Source: Hyphomicrobiales bacterium (GTDB taxonomy: Bacteria > Pseudomonadota > Alphaproteobacteria > Rhizobiales > RI-29). Taken from it: DNA of 35,305 nucleotides. Both the position numbers and the translations under genes were made by a program. The DNA is taken from assembly GCA_016125495.1 (NCBI GenBank), contig WGLQ01000010.1:1-35305 (forward strand), read 5' to 3'. Shown here in pieces: positions 10,301-17,892 of the stretch (positions are counted from its first letter, which is position 1; the number at the start of each line of letters is the position of its first letter). Below the pieces are notes generated by a model, which did no database searches, was not told the origin of the DNA, and was given only the letters and a program-made list of their open reading frames with translations.

Positions 10301-10623
10301 ACATCGGCGCTCGCCTCGGCATGGTCGATGTCGATGTCGAACTCGACGATGATGCCGGCGTGGCCCTGACTGGCGATGGCGGTGATCTGCTTCAGTCCAT
10401 CGAGACCACGCAGCGCCGTTTCCATCGGCTTGACGAGGAGGCGCTCGGAATCCTCCGGCGAAATCCCCTGATAGGGAATGGAAACATAAAAGATCGGCAC
10501 GTCGATGTTGGGATCGGCCTCCTTGGGGATCGTGACGTACGTGACGACGCCAGCCAGCACCATCACGAACATGATGGTGAGCACGGTTCGAGGCGCATTG
10601 AGGATCGCGAGCAGCGCGCCCAT
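7393..10623 (-). CDS. RND-family efflux transporter, inner-membrane pump (AcrB/HAE1 type)
   Basis: A 1076-residue resistance-nodulation-division pump driven by protons, exporting drugs or metabolites with a fusion protein and an outer-membrane channel. The first membrane helix is at about residues 12-30 (PRTVLTIMFVMVLAGVVTYV). The usual two sets of helices and two large periplasmic loops follow. The signature region NMMLMFGMVLTVGILVDGAIVIVEYADRRM holds the acidic residue of the proton relay, and GMLITRQPFSIIMTGTGVVALAGIVVNNSIVL is the matching segment of the second half. Length fits the family. The ATG at 10623 (MGALLAILNAPR) is preceded by GGAG eight bases upstream. It follows the fusion-protein gene by 61 bp and is probably under the PadR regulator two genes upstream. 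No outer-membrane partner is in the window. Confidence 0.95.
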   Translation of the reverse strand: MGALLAILNAPRTVLTIMFVMVLAGVVTYVTIPKEADPNIDVPIFYVSIPYQGISPEDSERLLVKPMETALRGLDGLKQITAIASQGHAGIIVEFDIDIDHAEASADVREKVDQAKAELPSGAEEPSVNEINLSLFPVIVVALSGDVPERTLFQAARRLQDKIEAIPSVLEARLAGNREELLEVIVDPARLESYAISQDELVRAVTQNNQLIAAGNIDTGQGRFNVKVPGLFENARDVGGIPVKVSDLGIVTLADVAEVRRTFKDPVSYSRFNGKPAIAIEVVKRTGTNIVENNAAVRQVVAEFTADWPKTIEVDLALDQSKFIFEVLGSLEAAILTAIALVMIVVVAALGLRSALLVGFAIPASFMIGFLIIGLTGMTVNMMLMFGMVLTVGILVDGAIVIVEYADRRMGEGVPPREAYNEAATRMFWPIVSSTATTLAAFMPLLLWPGVPGEFMSYLPITVIIVLSASLVTAMIFLPVLGGLLTRRDHALEAVASASRSAEPVVPDGLYVRMMRRLIRHPILVLLATIGLVVGSFMAYSAKPTGVEFFVDTEPEQAIVFISARGNLAAREELALVSEVEREVLAVAGIKAVFTRTGGGTGGPEMGTGVSDAPADQIGMITIELADYNTRRVGKEILEEIRTRVADIPGITVEVRKREDGPPVGKPIRLEVAGSDRAVVEAVTARVRGHLETGMTGLRDIEDSRPLPGIEWVVTVDRGEAGRYGTDIASVGAMIQLVTNGILVGKYRPDDSEDEVDIRVRLPEADRTLDQLDQLRIVTPAGMVPITNFVTREPRPRVNTIERKDGFNIMSVKANVAEGILGDEKVRELDAWLKSEQWPAGITFTFRGADEEQKESGAFLGKAMAAALFIMFIILVTQFNSFSQAGITLSTIVLSVAGVLLGMLITRQPFSIIMTGTGVVALAGIVVNNSIVLIDTFNHLRRVEGYGTIDAVLRSCAERFRPVFLTTITTIFGLLPMAMQVNVDFFTPQIALGSITSIWWVQLSTAIISGLLFSTLITLVLTPTLLAWPAVYGELWSGWRAWFARMRQARAERLAAGASAARDRAGAPIGAPSPAE

Positions 10624-10684
10624 CGGTATCACTCCAATTCTCGGCGGCGAGCCGCAGCGGGCGCCCACCACATCCCGAATGCGG

Positions 10685-12055
10685 TCAGCGGCCGGCAACG
10701 GCCTCCTGCGTCGGCCGGCGCTTTCTCTCGGGAAGTCCGGGCGCGACGGCGGCGAGGCGTCGCGTGGACACCTGCGTATCGCTCAGCTGCGAACCCTCAC
10801 CGCGACGACCGGCGTCGGACTCGGCCTCGGCCGTGTCCACTGGTTCGACAAGTTGGCCGTCCAGCACGTATTCCTGCCCCACCGTGATCACGCGCGCGCG
10901 CGCCGGCAGGCCCGACACCCAGAATTCGTCGCGTCCATCGGCGAGGATCACGACCGGCAGGAAACGAACGCGATCGCTGTCGTCGACGATCTTGACACCG
11001 ATGGTGCCGTCGTCGGCGAGCGAGAGGATGGAGGGGCGAATGCGATGCGCCGGCCGACTCTCCAGCGGAAAGACGAGATCGGCCGTGACGCCGTCGCGCA
11101 GCTTGTTGGCGGGGTTCGCCAATTCCGCCTCCACTCGGAAGGTCCGCGTGCGCACGTCGGCACTCGGCGCGATGAAGCGCAGGCGCCCGCTCACCCGCTC
11201 GCCAGTCACGAGACGGGCCTCGATCGACTGGCCGATCGCGAGGCGAGAAACATCACGCTCGGAGACACCGGCCACGACGAGCAGCGGGTCCATGCGTACC
11301 AGCGTCACGCATGGCGAACCGACGCTGAGGAGATCACCCTCACGCGCATCGAGCGCCTCGACGACGCCGGCGATCGGAGCCGTGATGCGCGTGCGGGCGA
11401 TATCGAGTTCGATGCGTTCGAGGTTGGCGCGGGCGGCATCCAGTTGACGACGGTCACCCATCGACTTGATCTCGGGGGTGAAGCCACGCTTGCGCAAGCG
11501 CTCGGACGCCTCGTTGGCGGCCTCGGCCTCGGCAACAGCTGCCTTGGCCTCGAGGAGGTCGGCGCGGCGGCTGCCTTCGTCGAGGCGGCAAAGCAGCGCG
11601 CCCGCGGCCACCGCGTCGCCCTTGGCGACCTCAAGGGATCGCACGACACCGCCAGTCTCGGCGCGGACCTGCACGCGTGCCTCGACCTCGGTGCGTCCGC
11701 GCAGGATCAATTCGGCGGTGCGCTGTTCGGCCACCACTTCCGCGACACGCACCCGGATGGGCACCTCGGGTGCCTCAGCAGGAGCACGGCCGTCCGCCTC
11801 CAGCGCAGGCCCGGCGACCTGCGGGGAACCGGCGACCACGACACCGCCATCGGCTTCTCCATCCGACTTGCCCCAGAACTTCTCGGCGCCGACGATTTCG
11901 CCGGACGCCAGCCAGCCGCCGATGGCCAGCAGGAACAGCACTGCCCAGAGGCTCGAAAGCCAGCGGCGGGAGCGAGCCGGGGGCCGCTCGGACGAACCGC
12001 CGGCCGCTTCGCGCGCAACTTCAATGGTCTCTGCCATCGCTCGGTTTCCGTTCAT
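10685..12055 (-). CDS. RND efflux periplasmic adaptor (membrane-fusion protein)
   Basis: A 456-residue HlyD/AcrA-type adaptor linking the RND pump to an outer-membrane channel. A single N-terminal anchor lies at about residues 32-50 (LSSLWAVLFLLAIGGWL). The biotinyl-lipoyl-like half motifs VRAETGGVVRSLEVAKGDAV and ITAPIAGVVEALDAREGDLL flank a coiled-coil hairpin rich in Ala, Glu and Arg. The beta-barrel segment includes VSGRLRFIAPSADVRTRTFRVEAEL. The C-terminus is a polar tail (ERKRRPTQEAVAGR). An in-frame ATG at 12037 is an alternative start. It is 34 bp downstream of padR and 61 bp upstream of the pump gene, a classic adaptor-pump operon. Confidence 0.93.
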   Translation of the reverse strand: MNGNRAMAETIEVAREAAGGSSERPPARSRRWLSSLWAVLFLLAIGGWLASGEIVGAEKFWGKSDGEADGGVVVAGSPQVAGPALEADGRAPAEAPEVPIRVRVAEVVAEQRTAELILRGRTEVEARVQVRAETGGVVRSLEVAKGDAVAAGALLCRLDEGSRRADLLEAKAAVAEAEAANEASERLRKRGFTPEIKSMGDRRQLDAARANLERIELDIARTRITAPIAGVVEALDAREGDLLSVGSPCVTLVRMDPLLVVAGVSERDVSRLAIGQSIEARLVTGERVSGRLRFIAPSADVRTRTFRVEAELANPANKLRDGVTADLVFPLESRPAHRIRPSILSLADDGTIGVKIVDDSDRVRFLPVVILADGRDEFWVSGLPARARVITVGQEYVLDGQLVEPVDTAEAESDAGRRGEGSQLSDTQVSTRRLAAVAPGLPERKRRPTQEAVAGR

Positions 12056-12089
12056 GTTCCACGACAGGATCGATGCCGGGGCGAAGCGT

Positions 12090-12632
12090 TCATGCCGCCG
12101 CCGGGGCCTTGCGCCGTGCCGCCTCGAGGAGCAACGAGCCGCGGGCCCGCACGTGGCCCAATGCCGCCTCGGTCAGGGCAATGCCGTACTGGACTGCAAA
12201 GAGCGTTCCGGGCCGGTCGGCGACCGAGGCCTCGTCGCGCCGCAGGCTCTCCAACTGCTCCTCGAGGTGACGCTCGCGCTCGGCCAGCATCAGCTCCAGG
12301 TGGCGCACATCGATCAGTTCGGCGCAGACGCCCTGCAGGAGGAACTCCGATTTGAAGACATCGGTGCGCGGCGTTTCGTGGAGTGCCGAGACGAGCTCGG
12401 CACGGCCCAGTTCGGTCAGCTCGTAAATCTTTCGGGTCGGCTTTCCGGAGGCATGCTCCTCGCGGCAGCGGATCAGGCCTTCCTGGGTCAGACGCGTCAA
12501 TGCCGGGTAGATCGAGCCGTAGCTCGCCTCGATGAAATGGCTGAAGCAGCCTTCGGCGGCTTGCTTGCGGATTTCGTAGCCCGTTGCTTCCCCGAAGTAG
12601 AGGATGGCGAGGCAAAGCGTGCGGACGTTCAT
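12090..12632 (-). CDS. PadR-family transcriptional regulator
   Basis: A 180-residue DNA-binding regulator. The winged helix fills the first ~85 residues: MNVRTLCLAILYFGEATGYEI, then FSHFIEASYGSIYPALTRLTQEGLI (recognition part, with the family's YGSIYPAL), and the wing around KPTRKIYELTELGR. The C-terminal Vir_AcrR/PadR-C helical part (HLELMLAERERHLEEQLESLRRDE) serves dimerisation. PadR proteins usually repress detoxification or efflux genes and are released by a small ligand. The ATG at 12632 is chosen because the family starts at this point; the open frame extends 20 codons upstream through non-conserved sequence. First gene of a padR-adaptor-pump operon, 57 bp after a perfect palindrome that is the probable operator. 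Confidence 0.93.
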   Translation of the reverse strand: MNVRTLCLAILYFGEATGYEIRKQAAEGCFSHFIEASYGSIYPALTRLTQEGLIRCREEHASGKPTRKIYELTELGRAELVSALHETPRTDVFKSEFLLQGVCAELIDVRHLELMLAERERHLEEQLESLRRDEASVADRPGTLFAVQYGIALTEAALGHVRARGSLLLEAARRKAPAAA

Positions 12633-12689
12633 GGGTGGAGACCTTCGTCGAGCGTTCCGGCGAGACGGGACGCTCCCGGCTCGATCCGA

Positions 12690-12724
12690 CACTTGATATA
12701 TATCGGACCAATATATATCAAGTG
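12690..12724. promoter_or_regulatory. Perfect 14-bp-arm palindrome, likely PadR operator
   Basis: CACTTGATATATAT (12690-12703) and ATATATATCAAGTG (12711-12724) are exact reverse complements around CGGACCA. It sits 57 bp upstream of padR and 112 bp upstream of rfbC, which is divergent. AT-rich palindromes with ATAT cores are typical PadR operators, so the regulator probably controls its own operon here. The TATATAT stretch may also serve as a -10 element, which would make binding block transcription. Confidence 0.75.
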
Positions 12725-12836
12725 CGACCTTCTTGTGACAGACCGAACTTCATCCACGGGTCTGCGACCTTCGACCCTATTCTCGAGGCATCGACTGTGC
12801 TTTGCATGGCGGCCACACCCCTGGAGTGCACTGGTG

Positions 12837-13418
12837 ATGCCCATCACTGTGACGGATACCGAGATCGAGGCCATCAAGATCATAACGCCGCGGCGGATCG
12901 GTGATCATCGGGGCTATTTCACCGAGGTTTTCAACGCGCGCGAGTTCGCGGCAGCCGGTCTTCCGACAGAATTCGTGCAGGACAACCAGTCGCTCTCCGG
13001 CACGGTCGACACGGTGCGAGGGCTGCATTTCCAGATTCCGCCCTTTGCCCAGGGCAAGCTGGTGCGCTGCCTGAGGGGCGCGTTCCTCGATGTCGTCGTC
13101 GACATGCGACATGGCTCGCCGACGTTCGCGCGGCACGTCTCGATCGAGGTCTCGGCGGAGTTGGGCAACCAGGTCTGGGTGCCGCCCGGCTTCGCACACG
13201 GGCTGCGCACACTCGAACCCGATACCGAGGTTCACTACAAGGTGACCGCCTACTATTCGCCCGAGCACGATCGGGGCGTGCTCTGGAACGATCCCGCTCT
13301 CGCCATCGCGTGGGGCACCAGCGAGGCGGCGGCGACGCTCTCTGTAAAGGATCGCTCGCTCCCGCGACTCGCCGAGTTGCCGATCCATTTCAGATATCGC
13401 GACGGCCGCCTGACGTGA
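12837..13418 (+). CDS. rfbC: dTDP-4-dehydrorhamnose 3,5-epimerase
   Basis: A 193-residue RmlC cupin that epimerises dTDP-4-keto-6-deoxyglucose at C3 and C5, the third step of dTDP-L-rhamnose synthesis. Visible landmarks are GDHRGYFTEVF, QDNQSLS, RGLHFQ with the catalytic histidine H64, VVVDMRHGSPTF, VWVPPGFAHGL, the YY at 139-140 that holds the active-site tyrosine, and LSVKDRSLPRL with the aspartate of the His-Asp dyad (D172). Length is normal for the family. The ATG at 12837 (MPITVTDTEIEAI) is chosen; a GTG directly before it is also in frame, while the much longer open frame upstream overlaps padR and is non-coding. rfbD lies 3.2 kb further on the same strand; rfbA and rfbB are not in the window. 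Confidence 0.93.
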   Translation: MPITVTDTEIEAIKIITPRRIGDHRGYFTEVFNAREFAAAGLPTEFVQDNQSLSGTVDTVRGLHFQIPPFAQGKLVRCLRGAFLDVVVDMRHGSPTFARHVSIEVSAELGNQVWVPPGFAHGLRTLEPDTEVHYKVTAYYSPEHDRGVLWNDPALAIAWGTSEAAATLSVKDRSLPRLAELPIHFRYRDGRLT

Positions 13419-13439
13419 GGCGGCCGGCGAGATCGCCGG
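13403..13439. terminator. Hairpins between convergent rfbC and herA-like gene
   Basis: CGGCCGCC (13403-13410) pairs with GGCGGCCG (13419-13426); the rfbC stop codon lies in the loop. Partly overlapping it, CCGGCG (13424-13429) can pair with CGCCGG (13434-13439). There is no T-tract. A bidirectional terminator between the converging genes is likely but unproven. Confidence 0.4.
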
Positions 13440-13480
13440 TCTGGCAAGGAGGCACCAGATCGACGGCCCGGCCCCGTTCG

Positions 13481-15496
13481 TCAGCGCTGCGGCTGCGGCG
13501 TGCGCCGCAACAGGCGCGCGCGCAGGTCGAGCTTGCGGGGCTCGCCAGCTGGTTCGGCCTGACCACCGCCCGCCGCTGCCGGAGCCTGGGCGGGAGCATG
13601 ACCACCAGCCGCGGCCGGTGCGCGGCGCAGCAGTCCCTGCCCGGGGCCTTCCCCTGCCGGCTGCTGGAGCAGGCGACGGGGCGCACCACTTTCGGGTTGG
13701 CCAACCTGTCGTGATGCACCGGAGCCGAGGCGGGTGGCGATGGTTGTGCCGATCGCCCCTGCATCGGACATCATCTCCATCCCCTCGACCGACTCGTCCG
13801 TGACCTGGTGATCGCCGTCGACGACGTGACCGGAGGCGCGCCAGCGGTCGACGACCATCTGCAGGATGCTCTCGTCCTCCGTGGATTCCTGCCACTTCTC
13901 GGAGAATTTGGCGGTCGAGGAGCGCGGCAGGAAGTGCTTGGGCAGTTCGTGGAACTTGATGCGTACGGGCAATGTCACACCGTCGCCGAAGGCGATGGCC
14001 TCGCGGGCGCCGAGCGCGGGCAGGAATTCGAGCAGACCCGAGCCGGTGTCGGAAATGGCCGCCTGCACGATCTCCTGGTCGCGGTCGTTCGACATGCGCA
14101 GAGCGAACACGGTGTTGCACTGGGAGAGGATCGTCGGGTCGATCTCGGCCGGCCGCTGCGTCACGATGCAGAGAGAGGCGCCGTATTTGCGTCCCTCCTT
14201 GGCGATCTTGGCGATCGAGCGCTTGGCGGGCTCGAAGCCGAGCGCGGAGTTGACCGGCACGTAGCGGTGCGCCTCCTCGCAAACCAATGTCACGGGAACG
14301 CGGCCCTCGCCCCAGAGCGCGAAGTCGAACGTCATGCGGCAGAGCACCGAAACGACGACGTTGACGATCTCCGTCGGCAGACCGGTCAGCTCGAGGATGG
14401 TGATGGGCCTACCGTTGACCGGCACGCGGAAGATGCGCGAGAGCACCTCGACCATCGAATCGTTGACCGTCAGGCTGCCGAACATGAAGCGGTAGCGCTG
14501 ATCCTTGGAGATTGTTTCGATGCGCGTCTTGAGCGCGCGATAGGGCGAGAGGTCCTTCTTGTTCTCCAGCATCCCCATGCGCTCGTCGAGTGCGCGCGTC
14601 AGATCCGAGATTCGATAGGGAACAGGCGTGTCGACGGTGAAACGGCCCTGGTCGCTGACGCGCTTTGCGAGCTTGTTCTCGGCCTGGCGTGAGGCTTGGC
14701 CATAACGCGATTTGCAGAGCGGGATGAGTTCCTGAAGAAGCTCGATCTCGTGCTTGCGCTCACTCGGATCGCCGATCAGCACCTCCACCAGTTCCTCGAA
14801 GGTGAGGAGCCAGTAGGGCAGATGCATGTTGTGCGGCGTGATGACCTCGGCGAGGTCGGAGAAGGATGTCGCGTACTCGTTGTGCGGATCGAGAAGCACG
14901 ATGTGCGCCGCCGGATTTTTTTCCAGGATCGCGCGCAGGATGAGCGCCGTGGTGCACGACTTGCCGGTGCCGGTGGTGCCCAGGATCGCGAAGTGCTTGC
15001 CGAGCAGGTCATCGGTCTTGACCATCGCCGGTATCGACGACTCCTGGCGAATGTGACCGACCTTGATGGAATGCTCGCCCTCGGCGGAGAACGACTTGGC
15101 CAGCTCGGCTTTGGTGGCGAGGCGCACGAGGTCGCCGAGCGCCGGATATGCCGAAACACCGCGCGTGAACTTGCCGGGCTCGCCGTGCTCGTTGGTCGGC
15201 AACTCGCCGACCAGGCTGAGTTCGGCGATCCAGATCTCGGGATCACCCTCCCTCTGGGCCGGAACCGGGACGCTCAATGCCGATACCAGGCCGAGCACCA
15301 CCGTGTTCTTGGTGCCGATCCCCAGCAGCGTCCCCATTTCCGGGCGCTGGCTCTGATGGCTCGTGAGCATCAGTTTCTGGTTGTCCAGCATCACGATGGC
15401 CTTGGAGCCCGTGACGGAAACGATGCGCCCGATGGCGCTCTCGCTGGAAACGAACGGCCCGCCACTGAACATCTTGCGATCGCCCTGGTAGCTCAT
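13481..15496 (-). CDS. HerA/FtsK-superfamily hexameric ATPase (DUF87)
   Basis: A 671-residue ATPase of the HerA group, ring-shaped motors that move DNA. An N-terminal HAS-barrel-like part (residues 20-150, [19 protein letters not shown]) precedes the RecA-like core. Walker A is GTTGTGKS (173-180), then [12 protein letters not shown]; Walker B is [12 protein letters not shown] (403-414); [17 protein letters not shown] (440-456) is the sensor strand and [14 protein letters not shown] follows. The core ends near residue 560. The last ~100 residues are low-complexity Ala/Gly/Pro/Gln with three short basic pieces ([21 protein letters not shown]). Such enzymes work with NurA-type nucleases in archaea, and bacterial relatives occur in housekeeping and defence loci; no nuclease is adjacent. 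Its start overlaps the stop of the upstream kinase gene by 4 bp, so the two are translationally coupled. Confidence 0.88.
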   Translation of the reverse strand: MSYQGDRKMFSGGPFVSSESAIGRIVSVTGSKAIVMLDNQKLMLTSHQSQRPEMGTLLGIGTKNTVVLGLVSALSVPVPAQREGDPEIWIAELSLVGELPTNEHGEPGKFTRGVSAYPALGDLVRLATKAELAKSFSAEGEHSIKVGHIRQESSIPAMVKTDDLLGKHFAILGTTGTGKSCTTALILRAILEKNPAAHIVLLDPHNEYATSFSDLAEVITPHNMHLPYWLLTFEELVEVLIGDPSERKHEIELLQELIPLCKSRYGQASRQAENKLAKRVSDQGRFTVDTPVPYRISDLTRALDERMGMLENKKDLSPYRALKTRIETISKDQRYRFMFGSLTVNDSMVEVLSRIFRVPVNGRPITILELTGLPTEIVNVVVSVLCRMTFDFALWGEGRVPVTLVCEEAHRYVPVNSALGFEPAKRSIAKIAKEGRKYGASLCIVTQRPAEIDPTILSQCNTVFALRMSNDRDQEIVQAAISDTGSGLLEFLPALGAREAIAFGDGVTLPVRIKFHELPKHFLPRSSTAKFSEKWQESTEDESILQMVVDRWRASGHVVDGDHQVTDESVEGMEMMSDAGAIGTTIATRLGSGASRQVGQPESGAPRRLLQQPAGEGPGQGLLRRAPAAAGGHAPAQAPAAAGGGQAEPAGEPRKLDLRARLLRRTPQPQR

Positions 15497-16410
15497 TTCG
15501 CAATCCTCGTGTCGCTCTCGTGCGCGGCACGGGAGTTGAAATTCGACTGTTGAATGTCCCTGCGGCCAAGCCGCAGGGCTTCTTCGACCGACGGCATAGT
15601 GACCGAAATCGTGGTGCCCCGATCCTTGACGCTGGCGATCTCGAAGGTCGCGCCGTGCAGCTCAGCGAAAGCCTTGGAAATCGGCAGTCCGAGGCCAGTG
15701 CCCTCGTGCTTGCGCGACAACGAACCGTCGACCTGGCCGAACGGCGTCACCGCCACCTTGATCTCGTCCTCGGTCATGCCGATGCCGGTGTCGCTGATGG
15801 AAATGCGCACCGCCCCGTCCGACAGCACGGTGGCGGCAACGCGCACCTCGCCGCCCTCGGGCGTGAACTTGATGGCGTTCGAGATCAGATTGACGAAGAT
15901 CTGCTTGAGTTTGAGCGGCTCGCCGAGAACCATCGGGAGTTCCGGGGCAATCTGGCGCACGAGCTTGACGTTGGCATCCTTTGCCGTGAGCGAGAAGAAC
16001 GCCAGACAGGAATCGAGGGTCTCGACCATCGAGACCTCGCGCCGGTCGAGGACGAAGCGACCACTCTGGATCTTGGAGATGTCGAGGATATCGTTGATGA
16101 TGGCCAGGAGGTGCTCGGCCGCCGTATTGACCATGCCGGCATACTCGACCACCCGCTTGACGTCCATCGGACGCTTCTCGGCGTCCATGAGCAGGCGGGA
16201 GAAGCCGATGATCGTGTTGAGCGGCGTGCGCAGCTCATGGCTCATGTTGGCGATGAATTCGGACTTCATGCGGTTGGCGTGCTCGGCTTCCAAGCGCGCC
16301 GACTGCTCGGCCCAATGGGCCCGGTGGCGCAGGATCGCGTCGCCGAGCAGCATCGCGTACTCGCCGACCAGCGAGTTCGTGCGCACTCCACCCAGTGTTC
16401 CTTCAAACAT
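15493..16410 (-). CDS. Soluble sensor histidine kinase
   Basis: A 305-residue kinase without membrane helices or a recognisable sensor domain. About 45 N-terminal residues ([20 protein letters not shown], then a helix rich in Ala, Glu, Arg) lead into the HisKA dimerisation domain with the phospho-acceptor H58 in [17 protein letters not shown]. The HATPase_c domain shows the N box ([12 protein letters not shown]), G1 (DTGIGM), F box (VTPFGQV) and G2 (GTGLGLPIS). It is closest in feel to alphaproteobacterial kinases of the PleC/DivJ/PdhS type. The ATG at 16410 is chosen; the frame is open for 81 codons upstream, but that stretch overlaps the divergent rfbD promoter and reads as non-coding. No response regulator is in the window. 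It overlaps the HerA-like gene by 4 bp (15493-15496). Confidence 0.9.
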   Translation of the reverse strand: MFEGTLGGVRTNSLVGEYAMLLGDAILRHRAHWAEQSARLEAEHANRMKSEFIANMSHELRTPLNTIIGFSRLLMDAEKRPMDVKRVVEYAGMVNTAAEHLLAIINDILDISKIQSGRFVLDRREVSMVETLDSCLAFFSLTAKDANVKLVRQIAPELPMVLGEPLKLKQIFVNLISNAIKFTPEGGEVRVAATVLSDGAVRISISDTGIGMTEDEIKVAVTPFGQVDGSLSRKHEGTGLGLPISKAFAELHGATFEIASVKDRGTTISVTMPSVEEALRLGRRDIQQSNFNSRAAHESDTRIAK

Positions 16411-16440
16411 CGGAAATCGACACTCGCCATGTTGCAACTT

Positions 16441-16498
16441 CGCTGAACAATAGGCACGACGCGTTGAAGCGAAGGTTAATGCTTTGAATTGTTCAGCG
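16441..16498. promoter_or_regulatory. Widely spaced inverted repeat in the kinase/rfbD divergent region
   Basis: CGCTGAACAAT (16441-16451) and ATTGTTCAGCG (16488-16498) are exact reverse complements separated by 36 bp. The region (16411-16584) is the divergent gap between the kinase and rfbD. Two oppositely facing sites about four helical turns apart suggest a regulator that loops or binds cooperatively; a long-loop RNA stem is the alternative. Confidence 0.5.
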
Positions 16499-16584
16499 CA
16501 GAACACTATCGATGACGACAGGGCAATGGTCCGCGCGGGGTGGTGGTCCGCCCCCTTGCCGGCAACCTCGAGGAGGGTAGTCTC

Positions 16585-17496
16585 ATGCGTCTGCTGATCG
16601 CAGGCTGGCAGGGCCAGCTCGCCCAGTGCCTGGTCAAATCCGCGATCTCCCACCCGCAGGTGACCGCATGCGCCGTCGGGCGGCCGGCGCTCGACCTCTG
16701 CGAGATGCCGAGCATTCAGCGAAACCTATCGAACCTATCGCCCGACGTGGTGATCAATGCCGCGGCCTATACGGCGGTCGACCGGGCCGAGTCGGAACCG
16801 GAACAGGCGTTCGCGCTCAATCGCGACGGGGCGCGCATGCTCGCGGAGGCAGCCGCCCTCAAGGGTGCGGCGTTCATCCACATCTCCACGGACTACGTCT
16901 TCGACGGGCTGAAGCCGACCGCCTACATCGAGAGTGATCCGACGGGGCCGCAGGGCGTCTATGGCCAATCCAAGCTCGCCGGCGAGGAAGCGGTCCTCGA
17001 GGCCCATCCGGGAGCGCTCGTCATGCGCACGGCCTGGGTCTACAGCGCACTCGGGCGCAATTTCGCAACCAACATGCTGCGCCTCGCGCGCGAGCGCGAG
17101 GAAATCGGCATCGTCGACGACCAACGCGGCTCACCGACATACGCGCCGCACCTTGCGGACGCCGTGCTCGCCACCGCCATCGCCCTGGCCGGTGCAAAGG
17201 AGCAAGGGCGACAACCGGCGGCCGGCATCTTCCATGCCGCCGGCGCCGGCAGCGCCACCTGGTTCGAACTCGCCGAAGCGCTCATCACCGAAAGCGCGGC
17301 GCATGGCGGCAAGATGCCCCGGCTCAAGCGGATCACGACGGCGGACTACCCGACGCCGGCACGCCGCCCCCAGAACTCCGTGCTCGACTGCTCGAAGCTC
17401 GCCGAGCAATTCGCCATCCGGCTTCCCCACTGGCGCGAGGGCGTCAAGGCGTGCATCGCCGAGATCGGGAACACGGGAGCAAACGACGCCTACTGA
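16585..17496 (+). CDS. rfbD: dTDP-4-dehydrorhamnose reductase
   Basis: A 303-residue short-chain-dehydrogenase-like RmlD, which reduces dTDP-4-keto-L-rhamnose to dTDP-L-rhamnose with NAD(P)H. The nucleotide-binding loop is [14 protein letters not shown], with Ala where the last glycine is common. Further landmarks are [29 protein letters not shown], the catalytic YGQSK (Y-x-x-x-K), [28 protein letters not shown] and [10 protein letters not shown], all family signatures. The ATG at 16585 follows GAGGAGGG and is preferred to an ATG at 16540 that adds 15 unconserved residues. Same strand as rfbC but separated from it by the minus-strand kinase-HerA pair, so the pathway genes are split. Confidence 0.95.
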   Translation: MRLLIAGWQGQLAQCLVKSAISHPQVTACAVGRPALDLCEMPSIQRNLSNLSPDVVINAAAYTAVDRAESEPEQAFALNRDGARMLAEAAALKGAAFIHISTDYVFDGLKPTAYIESDPTGPQGVYGQSKLAGEEAVLEAHPGALVMRTAWVYSALGRNFATNMLRLAREREEIGIVDDQRGSPTYAPHLADAVLATAIALAGAKEQGRQPAAGIFHAAGAGSATWFELAEALITESAAHGGKMPRLKRITTADYPTPARRPQNSVLDCSKLAEQFAIRLPHWREGVKACIAEIGNTGANDAY

Positions 17497-17565
17497 GAGC
17501 CGTTCACAAATCCGCAAGGTGAACCAACTATTCTCGCGGCAGGATCGCGACAAGAGAGTTCACGG

Positions 17566-17880
17566 ATGGCCTCCTCGACGCCGAAGCACTGCAGCCACTG
17601 CCTCCAGAATGGGGCCTGCGCGAGCGTCGGCGGTCAAGCATTGCAGGTGGCCAGCCCGCCAAAGGACCATGAACCGACGGCGTTGATCCACACCACTGCG
17701 TTGGTCGAGGTCGATTTGACGTCGGAGCAAGAGCCGGTCGCCGTCGATGCCCTGCCTGCAAACCGCACGATCCAGTTCGGAGCGCCTCTGCGTGGTCCGC
17801 TCGGTCGGCTGCGCTGCTCGCTGACCGTGGACGAATACATGAGCGCGCTCGGGCGCGCCCATTCCCGGCGCATCGTCTGA
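17566..17880 (+). CDS. Small hypothetical protein with a Cys-rich N-terminus
   Basis: A 104-residue open frame downstream of rfbD. It begins MASSTPKHCSHCLQNGAC, which holds a CxxC and a third cysteine that could bind metal, and ends LTVDEYMSALGRAHSRRIV. GAGAG lies about 8 bases before the ATG. Codon third positions are GC-rich like neighbouring genes, but overlapping open frames exist on the minus strand here too, so this may not be a gene. I do not recognise a family. Confidence 0.4.
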   Translation: MASSTPKHCSHCLQNGACASVGGQALQVASPPKDHEPTALIHTTALVEVDLTSEQEPVAVDALPANRTIQFGAPLRGPLGRLRCSLTVDEYMSALGRAHSRRIV

Positions 17881-17892
17881 GCCGCAAGCCCC

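Noticed and set aside
10505-12355. 616-residue plus-strand frame opposite the fusion-protein gene
   Set aside because: Antisense shadow; composition is Arg/Ala-rich nonsense and the opposite strand holds a complete adaptor protein.
11466-12836. Long N-terminal extension of rfbC
   Set aside because: The frame is merely open; it crosses padR and the fusion-protein gene on the other strand, and family members start near 12837.
13808-15553. Two long plus-strand open frames (294 and 285 residues) opposite the HerA-like gene
   Set aside because: High-GC antisense shadows; the minus strand encodes clear Walker A and B motifs and the plus frames show no recognisable domain.
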